DNA from: Scilla litardierei
Taxonomy: Eukaryota; Streptophyta; Magnoliopsida; Asparagales; Asparagaceae
NCBI GenBank assembly: GCA_030789695.1
Contig: CM061142.1
Location: forward strand, 151,301,266-151,365,265
Direction of reading: 5' to 3'
Length of the DNA stretch: 64,000 nt
Part shown: piece after piece, positions 23,001 through 35,000 of the stretch
How positions within the stretch are numbered: position 1 is the stretch's first letter
Layout of the letters: the number at the start of each line of letters is the position of its first letter
The notes under the pieces: generated by a model
Database searches by the model: none
Told to the model about the DNA's origin: nothing
What the model saw: only the letters and a program-made list of their open reading frames with translations
Program-made: the position numbers and the translations under genes

Positions 23001-26000
23001 CTTCGCCGCTCCTTCCCTCATCCCCATCATCCGTGACAACCTCAGCTTCACCGCCACCGACATCGGTAACGCCGTCATCGCCTCCGTCTCCGACGCCGTC
23101 CCCGCCTGCCTCCATGAAGGTGGGGACTGCCAACGGCCTCTCGGCAGTAGAGGCAACCTCGGCAGTGATGCCACCCCGCTCATCATGACCTACCTCTTCG
23201 ATCTCAACGCGAATAGCAACGTGCACAACACTTTACCAGTTGTGCGCATTGAGCAATTTTGGATTTGTGGAGCAAAATTGCTCAACGCGCAAAATTGGCA
23301 AAACTAGCAAAAGTTTTGCTAGTTGTGTGCGTTGAGCAATTTTGCTCCACAAATCTGAAATTGCTCACCGCGCACAACCGGTAAAAGTTTTGCCAGTTGT
23401 GCGTGTTGAGCAATTTAGCTCCACAATCCGAAATTGCTCAACGAGAACAACTGGCAAAGTTTTTACCGGTTGTGCGCGACTTGCGAAGGTACCCTCCATA
23501 GTTCACCGTCCTCCATAATTTGTCGCCCTCGCGACGGTGCCCTCCACAGTTCGTCGCCCTCCACAGTTCGTCGCCATCGCATAGCAATTTTGTTGTTTGG
23601 TTTTATATGGAAGAAATGATGGGGAAGAGAGCAGTGGGCGAACGGGAACGAGGACTTGCCGGTAGAAATGACGTGGATCGATCTGAATCGTTCGACCTCG
23701 GAATTGCTCCCAGCACACTCCATCGCCGCCGTCGCCGCCGCCGCCTCCGACCACTTCATCTTCTTTGATATTCTCTTCTCTCTCTTCCAACTCTTTGGCC
23801 TCTTCTTCTTCTTGGTCGTGCACCATCGATCTCCCCTTTTTCGCTGCTCTTCTCCTCATTTCTCTCTTTCTCCAATCAAAAAACCTCGTCGATGGGTGGC
23901 GACGACAGTGAGGCGCGGGGCGGGGCAGGACGATGAGGGTAAAAGTGGACTAATTTTTGAATGGCAAACTTGAGAATAAGTGGTTGTGCACGCGAGCAAT
24001 TCTGTACGTGCGCGTAGCAGCTCCCTTAGCAAAAATCATTGGCCGAGTTATGTTGGATATGATCCAACAATGACAAGATATGCCGAAACATTAATGATCT
24101 AATTGCGAAGCTATTTGGGGTTGATAGTCAACCATACCCTAAGCTTTACATCGACATAGTGACGACGAAGGAATTAAAACTACGGAATTCATCACTGACA
24201 TTGTTTGGGATACTCCCGACAATGCTCATGTCAAGGGACAGATCACATAATGATGATACCAAACCAGAGACGGCAATTGCTATGCGCAATCACCGTCGTC
24301 AGGGGCTATGAGTCCCACCTGTAGTAGGGTTAGGCTGTAGAGTCTCACATCGGCTGAGATCCTTGACTAATTAATAAGAGATAAAAGATACAATGCATAT
24401 GCTGCATGGGAACTAAAAGGTCGCAAATTGGTTAGAAGGGGATTTCGGTCACATAGGGTGTAACGCGAAGACGAGCCATTCTAAAAGCATAGGAAAAAGC
24501 TAAACCGGGGTCTGGGGCATGCCCGGACCCAACTACTTTAGTCCGAGCACGAACTCAGGCTAGCACATGCATTTAGGCTCGGGCGCAATAGCAAGCCTAA
24601 CTTAAAACCCCAAACCCAAACCTAAACTGTAACTTAAAATCTAGACCCTAATCCAAACCTATTATTAACTTAAAAACCCAGTTTAAACCCTTACTCTAAA
24701 AGCTGGGGCTGCTACAGACCCAACATGCTACAGACCCAACATGGCTCGAGTTGCACCCGAGTGCGGCTCGAGTTCAGCTTGAGCGTGCGTTCGAGTGCTA
24801 CCCGACTTGGGCTCAGCCCACTTTTGGAACATGAGTTTTGGGCGACTTTGATGACGAATTTGCGGGGTTAAATGATCTAGAAAATGAATAACGTCAGTTT
24901 CTAAGTTATCTCCGAACGAAACTCTTCGAAATGTTATCTTATTTGGCTTCTACAGTTTACCGAAGAGGGAGAAACAAGTGCTCAAAGTTAAGCATTGCAA
25001 GGGGAAAAACCGAGTCAAAAGTGTTTCTCAAAATAGTATCACATCGGATGTGTTATTGATTTGAAGGCCCTGCTCACTCTATAAATATGGGTCCACACCT
25101 TCCTTCAAACTTACACCAAGGCTTGATCAAGGAAGCTCTTCCTAATTGAGTGAGCAAATCTCGATCTAAAGGCGACCAAAGTTTTAAGACCAAAGTTTTA
25201 GTTCATCTTTTTCCTCTTTATTCCCTTTTCAAGTTCTAGCAAAACTTGAATTGAGTTTAGATTTGATTTAAAGCCTGGCGCGGGGTTCCAGCTAAGGTGA
25301 AATTCTCTAGGGCAAGTGATCGCCTTGAGACGAGGTGTTGAATCGCTTCAGAACATCGTCCTAAGGAATTGTTCTTGTAATTCTCTAGTATTTTATTTTA
25401 ATAGCAGATTAATTTTAGAGATATCTTTGCGAGGTCGTTTGCCCACCTCATTCAATAGTATATTTCATGCAAAGAGTTTTCTTGTCTGTATGTGTTTTTC
25501 ATAAAAATTTCGATTTATTGGTTTTATTCTTTTGTTGCTTCTCACGTCTGTTTTGCCTTGTGCTAGACGATGTGAAAATGCGCTATGGAAGTCTCATCAA
25601 AACCATTCAATGATGATGTCAGCATGGTCAGAGTAGTGACAGAAGTTGTCAGAGAAGCTTATAATGGCAGCGGTACAGTGAGAATAACGACAAGAGTAGC
25701 CGACGAAGCTCACGATGGTGGTAGGAATGTAGTTAGTGTGGTCTAATGATAGGAGCTAAAGTTTAGGGGTTGTTTTACTTGTCAGTGACGATGAACAGAG
25801 AAGAGGGTGGTGATGATGGGTGTTGGAATTGGTTAGGGGTTCGATTGGTGATGAGGCCACGAAGATGATAAACCATGTCTTTAAACTTGATAGCTACGAC
25901 GAAGATGATGAACAATGTTAAGTTAAATAGAAAGAGAGGTAGACCGAAGAAGACATGGATGTTAGTGATACAATGGGATCCACAAGATCTTGGTTTGACA

Positions 26001-29000
26001 GAAGAGAAAAGTTTATATCATAACAAGTGAAAACCGAGTATCCAATATCACGATCCGACGTGATCATGATGTGACATCCTTTCTATTAAGGCCATGAAGC
26101 CGACCCTAATTTTTTAAGATGGCTGCTAGGCTTACATTTTTTAGAGGAAGTGATACTAAGTATAAATCGGAGATATGCTATTTAATGGAAAGGTTAGAGT
26201 ACTCGATCTTTATGTACCCAAATACGTTATTATTTATATTTATAGAGATCTCATGACATAATTTTACATAAAGCATCATGTTGGGAGCTTCAATATTTAT
26301 AAGCGCAAGCGCACGACTGTCGTCGTAGCGCCAACGGGTCGTCCGCATGGAGGTTGGGTGATCGACTACTAATTCAATCCTAGACCGTGGTTAGCTAGGT
26401 GGAATAATATGTGGAGTAGGAGAAATAAATAGAATGGAAAGGCTCTAGGACCTAAGTATCCCCACCATCGGATTAGGGGAGTTGATTCTAGTCGATGGTG
26501 CAAGGGGATCTTGCGGTTTTCTACATCCGGGGACGGAGGCCGACGGCTACACACGTATTGATCAATGGAGTTGATCTAGTCGGTTGTGCAAGGGGCTCTT
26601 GCATGCAAGGGGAGCTTGCGCAAATTACTCCACGTGGTTGATTGAGATCACACCTAGAGGTTTGTATTGAGGGGGAGTTTGTTCCTCCTAATATTACGTG
26701 GTATTGGTGATTGTAATCATTAATATTTAGTGGAGTTATTTGATTTTCTGGGCGAGGCCCCGCAGATGTAGGTGTGCGCACCAAACTGCGTTACCAAGTT
26801 CCTTGTGTTATCTTGGTGTCTTTGCTTTATCATTGTGTTTATTTGATTACCCATTCGTACTGAATTTTCAATTGGTATCAGAGCCAGGTCACCAGTGTAA
26901 CTTTGTTATCATAGAGGAGTGTGATCTTGGATTTTAGTACTTGAATCCTGGCTACACGAGAAGGTGCCTCCGTTGTTCGTCCTTCATTGCTCACTGGTAC
27001 AGACTACACTTACTGGAAGTCTCGGATGCGTGTATTCATTAAGTCCATTGATGAGAAGGCCTGGATCGCTGTCATTGAAGGATGGACACCGTCGATCGAA
27101 ATTGACAGATGACAAAGAACACCTCAAGCTGGGAAGAGACTGGAGTTGGATTGAAGAACATGCGGCCCTGTGCAATTCTAAAGCAATTAATGCTATTTTT
27201 TCGGCTGTTGAAGAACAGTTCAAACTTATCTCTACCTGTGAGTATACTAAAGAAGCTTGGGACATATTTCAGAACGTGCATGAAGGAACTAATGCGGTAA
27301 AAGCTTCTAAACTCCAGATGCTAGCTTCTCAGTTTGAAAATCTAAGGATGAATGACGACGAGACTGTTGTCGAATTCAATGGGAGGTTGAGGGATATAGC
27401 TAATCAGGACTTCCAGCTTGGGAAGAAATATTCTCAAAAGAAGTTAGTTGAGAAAACCTTGAGATCTCTTCCAGACAAATTCTCAGCGAAAGTTGCAGCC
27501 ATTGAGGAGGCCAGAAATACGTCCACCATGCGACTGGATGAACTCATGAGATCTCTTCAGACCTATGAAATGAATCTGAAGCAGAAGAAAAGGGACAAAG
27601 GAGTGGCCCTGAAAGTAGAAGCTAGAGATGTCTCTAAAGAAGAAGATGAATCGGGTGTAGATGAGGATATTATCGTGTTGACTAAAAACATCAGTAGAAT
27701 GCTGAAGAAGATCAGTAGTAAAGGGCAAAAGAAAGGAAAAGGGATGCAGTGTAGAGTATGCGAAGGATGTGGGCATATACAGGCTGAATGTGCAAACACT
27801 CTGAAGAAGAAAAAGGGGAAGTCCTCGACCAGTAGCTGGAGTGAAGATGAGTCTGATGGGAGTGCTGAAGATGAGGAAATCACTAGAAATTACATTGCCC
27901 TCGCGGCCTCTCAGAAGAAGCGACCTGATTACAACACTAGCAGCCATGTTGAATCTGATGTTGCAACATTACATATAACATCAGCTAACAAATCAAACAG
28001 TGTCAGATCCAGTGTTGCAACATCAGGTTCAACATCATCCACAACTTCTACAATTGAATCTGAGTCTGAAGTTGATAGCGATGAGGAAGTTAGTGACGAT
28101 GATATTCGAAAAGCATACCAGATGATGTTTGAGAAGTGGATGCAAATCTGCAATATCAACAAAGTCCTGAAGGTGGAGAATGAAATACTGAAGAAGAGAA
28201 GGAGGATGTCAAAATCAAATTGTCTGAAAGTTGAGGAAAACTGTAGAGAATTGGAAAGCAACTTCAGAAATGTTCTTCTCAGGGCAGAGAAAGCCGAATG
28301 CACGTTGGATAAGTGGAACTCTGGAAAAGCAAAGCTGGATGATATCTTGAACATGGGTAAGATTTCAGGAGATCGCACGGAGTAGGGTACAATAGAGGAG
28401 GCTATCTTCATGCACCCAAGGACAGACAGGTTCCTGTTACTGAAGGTTGGAAAAAAATGAGGCACTTTAAGCAATGTGATCAGAAGTTGAAGCAGAAGAG
28501 GAGTGCAACATCCAGGCGTCTCGTATGTTATTACTGTCACCTTGTAGGACACACGAATATGAATTGCTTCAGCCGGATGAAGCATTGGCATGAAGGAAGA
28601 AATGTTAGAGACTCCGTCAAAAGGATGACGAAGAAGTGGGTCAGGAAGTCTGAATTATATAACTTGAACACATCAACTTCAGATAAAACCCCCCATGTCG
28701 TGACTAATGTTACAACATTAGATACGACACAGAACGATGTTGCTGTAAATGTTATGACACCAGAATCGACATCTCCTCTCAACAATCAATGTGAGCAACA
28801 AGATATAAATTCTTATGAATCTTCCTCCAGAATAATCAGAGAATTACATCGTCGCTCTTCTCGCAGCTTATCCTCCGTCAGCACCATCGGATCTTCGCAT
28901 GTATCCTCTCCAGCACGGCGATCCGTCGCTAATCCGTCTTTCACGGCCTATTCTCCTATTTCGACTGACTTTATCAAATTCTGTCCACTTCTTCGCTGTT

Positions 29001-32000
29001 CCCATCGCATCCATGTCTCCAAATGTTGACATGCAATCGCCGAAGGCTCTCTGTCAGCACCGCCGATGTCTTCAACTCGATTTCTTTTTCGGCCCCTCAG
29101 AGCTCGACTTCTACACTGGATATCATTCCATTCGGACAGCCTACTGTCAGATGTGAGGTATAGTGTTCTTCCTCTTATTCCGCTGTGCCTGAGAATTTAT
29201 TTGCTAATAAGAGAGACAGAGGAGCCTCTGGATGTGTCTCGGTTGAGTTTTTTCTGATTTTTCTTTTGGAGATGTGAGGCTAGCTGAAAAGTATTAGAGT
29301 TCAATTAGGACATACTTTTTTTGAATAATTTGGCTGTCTCTTCTGAGGTGATCACTGCTCGGTTGTTCTAGTAAGGGGGATAATGTGGTTTGGCTTATTG
29401 TGGCTCAAAGGGGGAGAATGTGCTTAGTTAGTGCTTGGTTGGTGCTTGCTTTGGGTTGTGCCACATAATGCCAAAGGGGGAGATTGTTAGGATTGCGTTT
29501 CTGCTGATATTTGTTGGCATTATTGGCACTATAGCTGGAGAGCTCAGTTTGCGGAATCAGATTTATTTTTGAGAAGTTTGACCAGATGGTAAACATAATG
29601 TTACAACATTATGTTCAACATGCGGGATCTGGAGTAGGATTCGTATGTAGAACTGCTGTTTTGATTTGCAGATTTGTCTTGCGGATTCAGATCTGATTTG
29701 CTGCCTAGAATGTCGGGGATTCCTGAATTGATTGTGGAATATCTGCATGAGAGATATTTGGAAAGCCCTTCCTAAATCAGTTGCTTAAATTGTGGGGATG
29801 TTGGGTTGCAATAGGAAGTGAATATCTCGCATATCTGTTGGTTGTGAGTATTTTGAAGATTGATTGTTGCAGATCTTTTTATAGTATCTTCAACCTATTC
29901 TGGTATAGGTAGCTGTGATTAAGAAATCGCTGGAGATATATTTGGAAGCTATTATTCTCTCGTTTTTATTGTTGGAGAGAATCTCGTCCACTTATTGTTG
30001 CTATTTTTAGAAGGTTTGGCGGAACTATTTCCTAGCTTGCTTCCGTTAATTGTGGGTGGCCAATCTTCCCTGATTTGATCGAGCAAACTTCCTTAACCGC
30101 TCCATGATTGAGGGGGAGAGGTATTGAAAAGGTTGCGAAGATTGGCGGCAGGGTACACGGCTTTTGCGAAAGTTGATAAAAGAACTCCGGGAGGGAGGCC
30201 GACGATGTAGGAGTCAAGAGAGTTGATTCTAGTCGGTGGTGCAAGGGGATCTTGCGGTTTTCTACATCCGGGGATGGAGGCCGACGGCTACGCACGTAGG
30301 GATCAAGGGAGTTGATCTAGTCGGTTGTGCAAGGGGATCTTGCATGCAAGGGGAGCTTGCGCAAATTATTCCACGGGGTTGATTGAGATCACCCCTAGCG
30401 GTTTGTATTGAGGGGGAGTTTGTTCCTCCTAATATTACGTAGTATTGGTGATTGTAATCATTAATATTTAGTGGAGTTATTTGATTTTCTGGGCGAGGCC
30501 CCGCAGATGTTGTGTTTATTTGATTACACATTCGGACTGAATTTTCAAGAACAATAAGAAATAATCAAAGACAAAGACTAAGAAAACAAAGAATAAAGAG
30601 AAAAATACTTAGCTACAATCGTGTAGCAATACAAAATATCGAAGTTACATGTGAATCCACGAAAACAAAACCAAGCCAAAAACCTAATCTAACCTATGCT
30701 AGTCCTAAAAATTAAGAAAATAGATGAAAAAGAGATTAAAACGCCTCTAGCTGTCGTCTCCCCTATCAAAACGTGCACAAACCCTTAAATATCACATTAG
30801 AAACCCTAACGGGTCGAGAAAAATCTGAGCCGAAACGACCACGTGGAATATCCATGCTGTCACGTCGATTCTGTCCAAAAACATCAATTTTACGCACTTG
30901 CAGCCTATAAAACGACACAGTTGCATCGTTTTCCACGCGGTCGCGTCGTTTTATTTCTGCAGCGCAGCCTCGTCTTCCATAAAATGTATAAAATCGCTCC
31001 GATCTCACAAAATACAAATAAATATGCGTTGGAATCGAGACAAGATGCTCTTCGAAGGAAAAATAAGATGGAGTGAAGATAACCATGGAGTTGTGAGCAG
31101 ATCTTCAGTCTTTGTAAGGCTTGTGCACTTTCTTGTGGCATCTTCTCTACGCGGTCGTGTAGGGTAGCCACACGACCGCGTGACTTCTCCTCTTTTGCTT
31201 GGGCTGAGCTTTTCTACGTGGTCGTTTGATGTGATCGACGTGGTCCCGTCAAGAATCGACGTGGTCGTGTCGTTTCAGCCAATATATGCACTTCTGCCTT
31301 GTTTTGACACGTTGTGTAGGGGTAGCCACGCGACCATTTCATTCCAGCTTCGATTCTCAGCCGCTACAGCGACGCGACCGTTTCGTTGAATCGACACGGT
31401 CGTATGGGTGGCAATTCGGGCCGACCCGGTCTTATCGGGCCGGCCCGGTTTTCTTAAAGGACCGAGCTGGCCCGGTCCGATAAGAATTTGGGCCATTAAG
31501 GTGCGGTCTGGGTACGACACGATAATAAATCGGGCCGTCTGGCCCGGCCCGTTAAGTGGATGATGCACTAATTGATGTAATTGATGATTTGTCGCAGACA
31601 ATATACCAATGATGCTTATGGTAAAGCAGGCAGGTATTCAAGTTCAAATGCTACTTAGATACGTCACTAACGCAATTGATTTCTCACTGGTTAAGCAATA
31701 CATCATTTTCATTATTAAATGTCTCTTCGTATCTTTTCTGAAACTTGGATGGCTATTTGCTTCTTACAATGCCACTGGTTACTATTTTGATTATAGCCTA
31801 GAATTGGAAACATTCAAAGATTTCCGGCAACTTGTTTCTTTTGAATATCTAGTCAACTGAGTTATGAAACTTGATCATGTATCTAACCGTGGGTGCCATT
31901 AGATTGCCATTAGGTTGCCAGATCCTTCCTCTTGAGGAATGTCTGTAAGGTCTGAGTCTGACCCAGAGAGGAAGACAATTAGAACAAAGAGTGGGTATTC

Positions 32001-35000
32001 TTTGACATCAAACCATGGAAATTCTTCTAGGTGTACGCATATTCGAGCTGAGATGACGAAATGTACTTCATATATCAACTTAAGTCGAGTGACTAGCAGA
32101 ATTTATGTGCCAGAGAATATAATTTCTTCTCTGTTGTGACTAGCTTCCCCTTTGGTCCCCTGGGGCCGATAGCCCGACACGGGCATGATTTTCTTCTTTT
32201 TCTTTTTCTTTCTTTTTTTCCTTTCAAATTTTTGGGTCGGGTCGGGCCGCCCAATGGGCCAGATAGCTCGGCCTGGGCCCTGCACGATAAGGAACCGGGC
32301 CGTCACGGCCCGATAAGTATTTTGGGCCAAAATCGACGGCCCAAGCACAGTCTTATCGTGCCGTACAAAAAATTGCCACCGCGTCGATTCTTCCAAGTTA
32401 CGCACATTGGCCTCGTTGTGACGCGGTCTCGTGGGGTAGCCATGCGACCGTTTCGATGGCTCCAAGGGGGCTTGTTTTTAGGCGACACGACCGCTTGTTT
32501 CACCACAAACGGTCGCATGGACATGAATTTCACCATCTTTAACTCTATTGATCTTGTTTCTCCACATCGTTTCTTCCTTTCACTTCTTTGATTTAATTTG
32601 GATTTTTTCGCCTTTTTCCCCGCTCTAAGGCCTCGATATCGTTCATTTTCACTTGAAATGTAAATAAAGGGTCCAAAGAGTAAAAAGGAAACAAAAACGA
32701 GGAAAATGGAATGAGATGGTGGATAAAATTAGGCGAAATGCGTATCAGATGAACGTGAAATATGTAATATAAAAACCACTCATCACATCCTATAAAGTTA
32801 CAAAAAAAACCCCAACATAACATATTATATTCTAACAATGATAAAGAATATGATGAATTATTCTTAATTAGTTATATTGTGAACTATGATACATGAATGT
32901 ACTTGATAACTCACCTATATATGGGGGTGCTATCGCCTCCTTTGAGATCAATGGGTTTCTAAGAAGTCTACAAAATAAAAAAATTCACTGGGCCATAATA
33001 ATGCAATCTTTTTAACAACTTTATCATTTGAAAGTGTATATGTGCTTTATTTTTACACATCATCCTTAGTTCAAACTTTTGGTTTCAGTGCACCTTGATT
33101 GTGCTTAGATGTAAATGCACCATGTGAAGATTTAGATCCGGAAAAAGCTATCATGTTATGTGCTGTTATGTGCATACTTTCAATACTTAGAGTCTCTTTG
33201 TTTCGCTTTAATTTTTGAAATTGGTAGGAAATGTTATGTTATTTGTTTATATAAGGAAATCTAACGCAGAATGCTCTATTAGTTTTTGTATTTTTACTTA
33301 TTCTTGTTTTATATCACCAAAGAATGTATGACTTAAAGGTATGTCATGGGGAGTGAAAAGTGTTGGCCTAAGTTAGCCCACTAACTGAGGCCAAAACTTA
33401 ATTTTGATGATGTTAAACAAGTCATATAGATCTAATATGTCTATCTAGTGAATATTAGGTCGAACGGAAGTCAAACGAGGTCAATATGTGCAAAACATGG
33501 CTTTCACGGCCGTGCGAGTCAGCTGACACGGCCGTGCGTATCAGATGTGCCATTGTCAATGAAGGAGCAAAGAGACACAGCCGTGCAAGAGCTGATACGT
33601 TGCGAATGTTGAAAAGAATTCACCCTTCAGCTGACACAGACGTGCCGAGCTTCATACGGCCGTGTCACATTTGCAAAAGACTGGCTTATTTTTGCACAGA
33701 GCCGACACGACAGTATAGATCAGCACACGGCTGTGTCACAAGTGCAAAAGTTGTGAATGAGCCAATGTTCAGTTGACACGGCCGTGCAGACTGTCACACG
33801 GCCGTGCCACATTTGCAGAAGTTAGGAAGAAGTCAAATTTCACATGGCATGGTCATGCCGATTGGCACACGGCCATGCCAAGTATGCTGAATTCATGTAC
33901 AACCCAGATTTGACCACTTTGACCAGTCAAACGCCTATAGTTGACTTCCATCAATTAAGAGGAGTTTCCTTTGAAGTTGAAGACATATTCTATTGGGAGT
34001 TTCTAATTAAAAGACTACTCAAATCAATGCAAATTAGATTGAATATTTGAAGATTGATTTGGAGATTAAGAATTCTAATTGAAAAGATATTCTTATTCTT
34101 ATTACAATTGAGGGATGTTTTTGAATTTGTCCCATGTGTCAATGTCATATTGCCACATGTGACAGCCTCCTTAAACTCAAAATCCAAAAAACCCAAAACC
34201 TCACCCAACCCACTAAAATACACCCAAACCCAAAACATCCATCTTTATTACAATTGAGGGATGTTTTTGAATTTGTCCCATGTGGCAATGTCACATCGTC
34301 ACATGAGACAACATCCTTAAACCCAAAACCCAAAAACCCAAAACCTCACCCAACCCACTAAAACACAACCAAACACACTCAAACCAACCCTTCTCATTTT
34401 CACCTGGTTTTGCACTCATCGAAACACCTGTGTGGGTCCCGCGTTCTGATTGTGTGGGTTGGTTATTGGGAGTGTCCATGCACCCTTTGTGCACAGGTTA
34501 TTTCTAGTCTTCTATAAAAGAGAGAGAGAGAGAGAGAGCCATCCTTGGAGATGCAAGCATCCTAGCAAAAATTCCAGAGATCCATCATCCTCCTTGCTAG
34601 CCAACTTCATCTTCTCCATTCAAACTTCAAGGGTTCATCAATGAAGAAGGAAGAAGATTTGCAGACGTGAAGCTAAAAAGTTGATATCTTTCTCTACAGA
34701 CGTCAGAATCAAGCACGGTTTGCGTATACGTGATGATCAAGACACGATCTTCATCACGATGTATTTTTCTGATCTTATTTTCAGTTTTTTGGATAGAGAT
34801 TGTAATTGTAGAATAGATTCACTCAGTAGCCATCTTCGAGCGTGAATTTCTTAAACGATATCTTGTACAGTTTGATCACCACCCGGAAGTGTAATCAATG
34901 TGTTGTCTTTTTTGGTTATAAAAAGAGGTTGAAATCCTCAAGGTTGGGGTCGGAGCAGAGGCGGAGAGCGGGGAGCCACTTTGTTAAAAGTATTTGCTTC

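Larger units (their letters stand above)
22757..24025. mobile_element. Pack-MULE: non-autonomous Mutator-like element with captured gene fragments
   Basis: The terminal inverted repeats read (A/G)GGAG(T/C)TGCTACGCGC followed by ACGTAC(C/A)GAATTGCTC from both ends. The flanking target copies are 9 bp, TTAGCGAAA (22748-22756) and TTAGCAAAA (24026-24034), with one mismatch. Nine bases is the Mutator-superfamily hallmark. No transposase is encoded. The interior holds an NRT2-like piece (22900-23210), a set of inverted subterminal repeats (23215-23475), and GC-rich sequence of unknown origin (23480-23960). It sits inside the LTR of a dead copia, which gives its relative age. Confidence 0.85.
20022..24470 (+). 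mobile_element. 5'-truncated decayed copia with a 3' LTR that carries a Pack-MULE
   Basis: Coding remnants begin in the C-terminal part of integrase and run through RT and RNase H to about 22030. The 3' LTR follows from TGTTGAGATATG at 22097. A second copy of the same LTR family, with the same flanking GGGCCTGAGTGCAA, lies at 55547-56622, which lets the ends be compared. No 5' LTR or gag is present. The element at 22757-24025 is inserted in this LTR. Confidence 0.8.
22097..24470 (+). repeat. 3' LTR of decayed copia (interrupted by MULE at 22757-24025)
   Basis: It begins TGTTGAGATATGTATGCC. Its inner landmarks (CCCACCTGTAGTAGGGT, GGCTGTAG.GTCTCACA) are shared with 55547-56622. The right end is placed only roughly because the second copy is itself cut. 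About 1.1 kb remains when the insertion is removed. Confidence 0.7.
26471..30547 (+). mobile_element. Gag-only Sirevirus-like copia element
   Basis: The 3' LTR at 29485-30547 follows the tract CCAAAGGGGGAGAT, the typical copia polypurine site. The 5' LTR is truncated to 26471-26870 and is followed by ATTGGTATCAGAGCC, the initiator-Met primer site. Both LTRs share TTGATTCTAGTCG, GGCCGACGGCTAC and GGGCGAGGCCCCGCAGATGT. The 3' copy lacks about 63 bp near its end (after GCAGATGT). Inside are Gag and a short second frame with a further zinc knuckle. Protease, integrase and RT are missing. No target duplication could be confirmed because the left end is cut. Confidence 0.85.
30548..32790. repeat. 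Probable LTR of an Athila/Tat-like or LARD element, split by a hAT-like insert
   Basis: CGATCTCACAAAATACAAATA at about 30998, and the end ATGTAATATAAAAACCACTC near 32765-32790, resemble the LTRs at 56623-57949 (CGATCTCAGAAAAATACGAATA, GGCTAAATGAGGTGTTTAAT). No partner LTR or coding part is seen, so it may be a solo LTR. It carries ACGCGGTCG-type hairpins on both sides of the 31407-32380 insert. Confidence 0.45.

Noticed and set aside
22900..23210. Functional nitrate transporter gene
   Set aside because: Only two fused, frameshifted pieces inside a MULE. Most membrane helices are missing.
24603..24700. Interstitial telomere repeat
   Set aside because: The CCCTAAA-like words are irregular and no run of exact units is present.
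28899..29257. Envelope-like frame after gag in the copia element
   Set aside because: Short overlapping frames with no signal peptide or membrane anchor. They look like chance frames in the deleted pol region.
33504..33890. CRISPR array, because of repeated short palindromes with spacers
   Set aside because: Repeats are short and unequal, lie in a eukaryotic LTR, and there are no cas genes.
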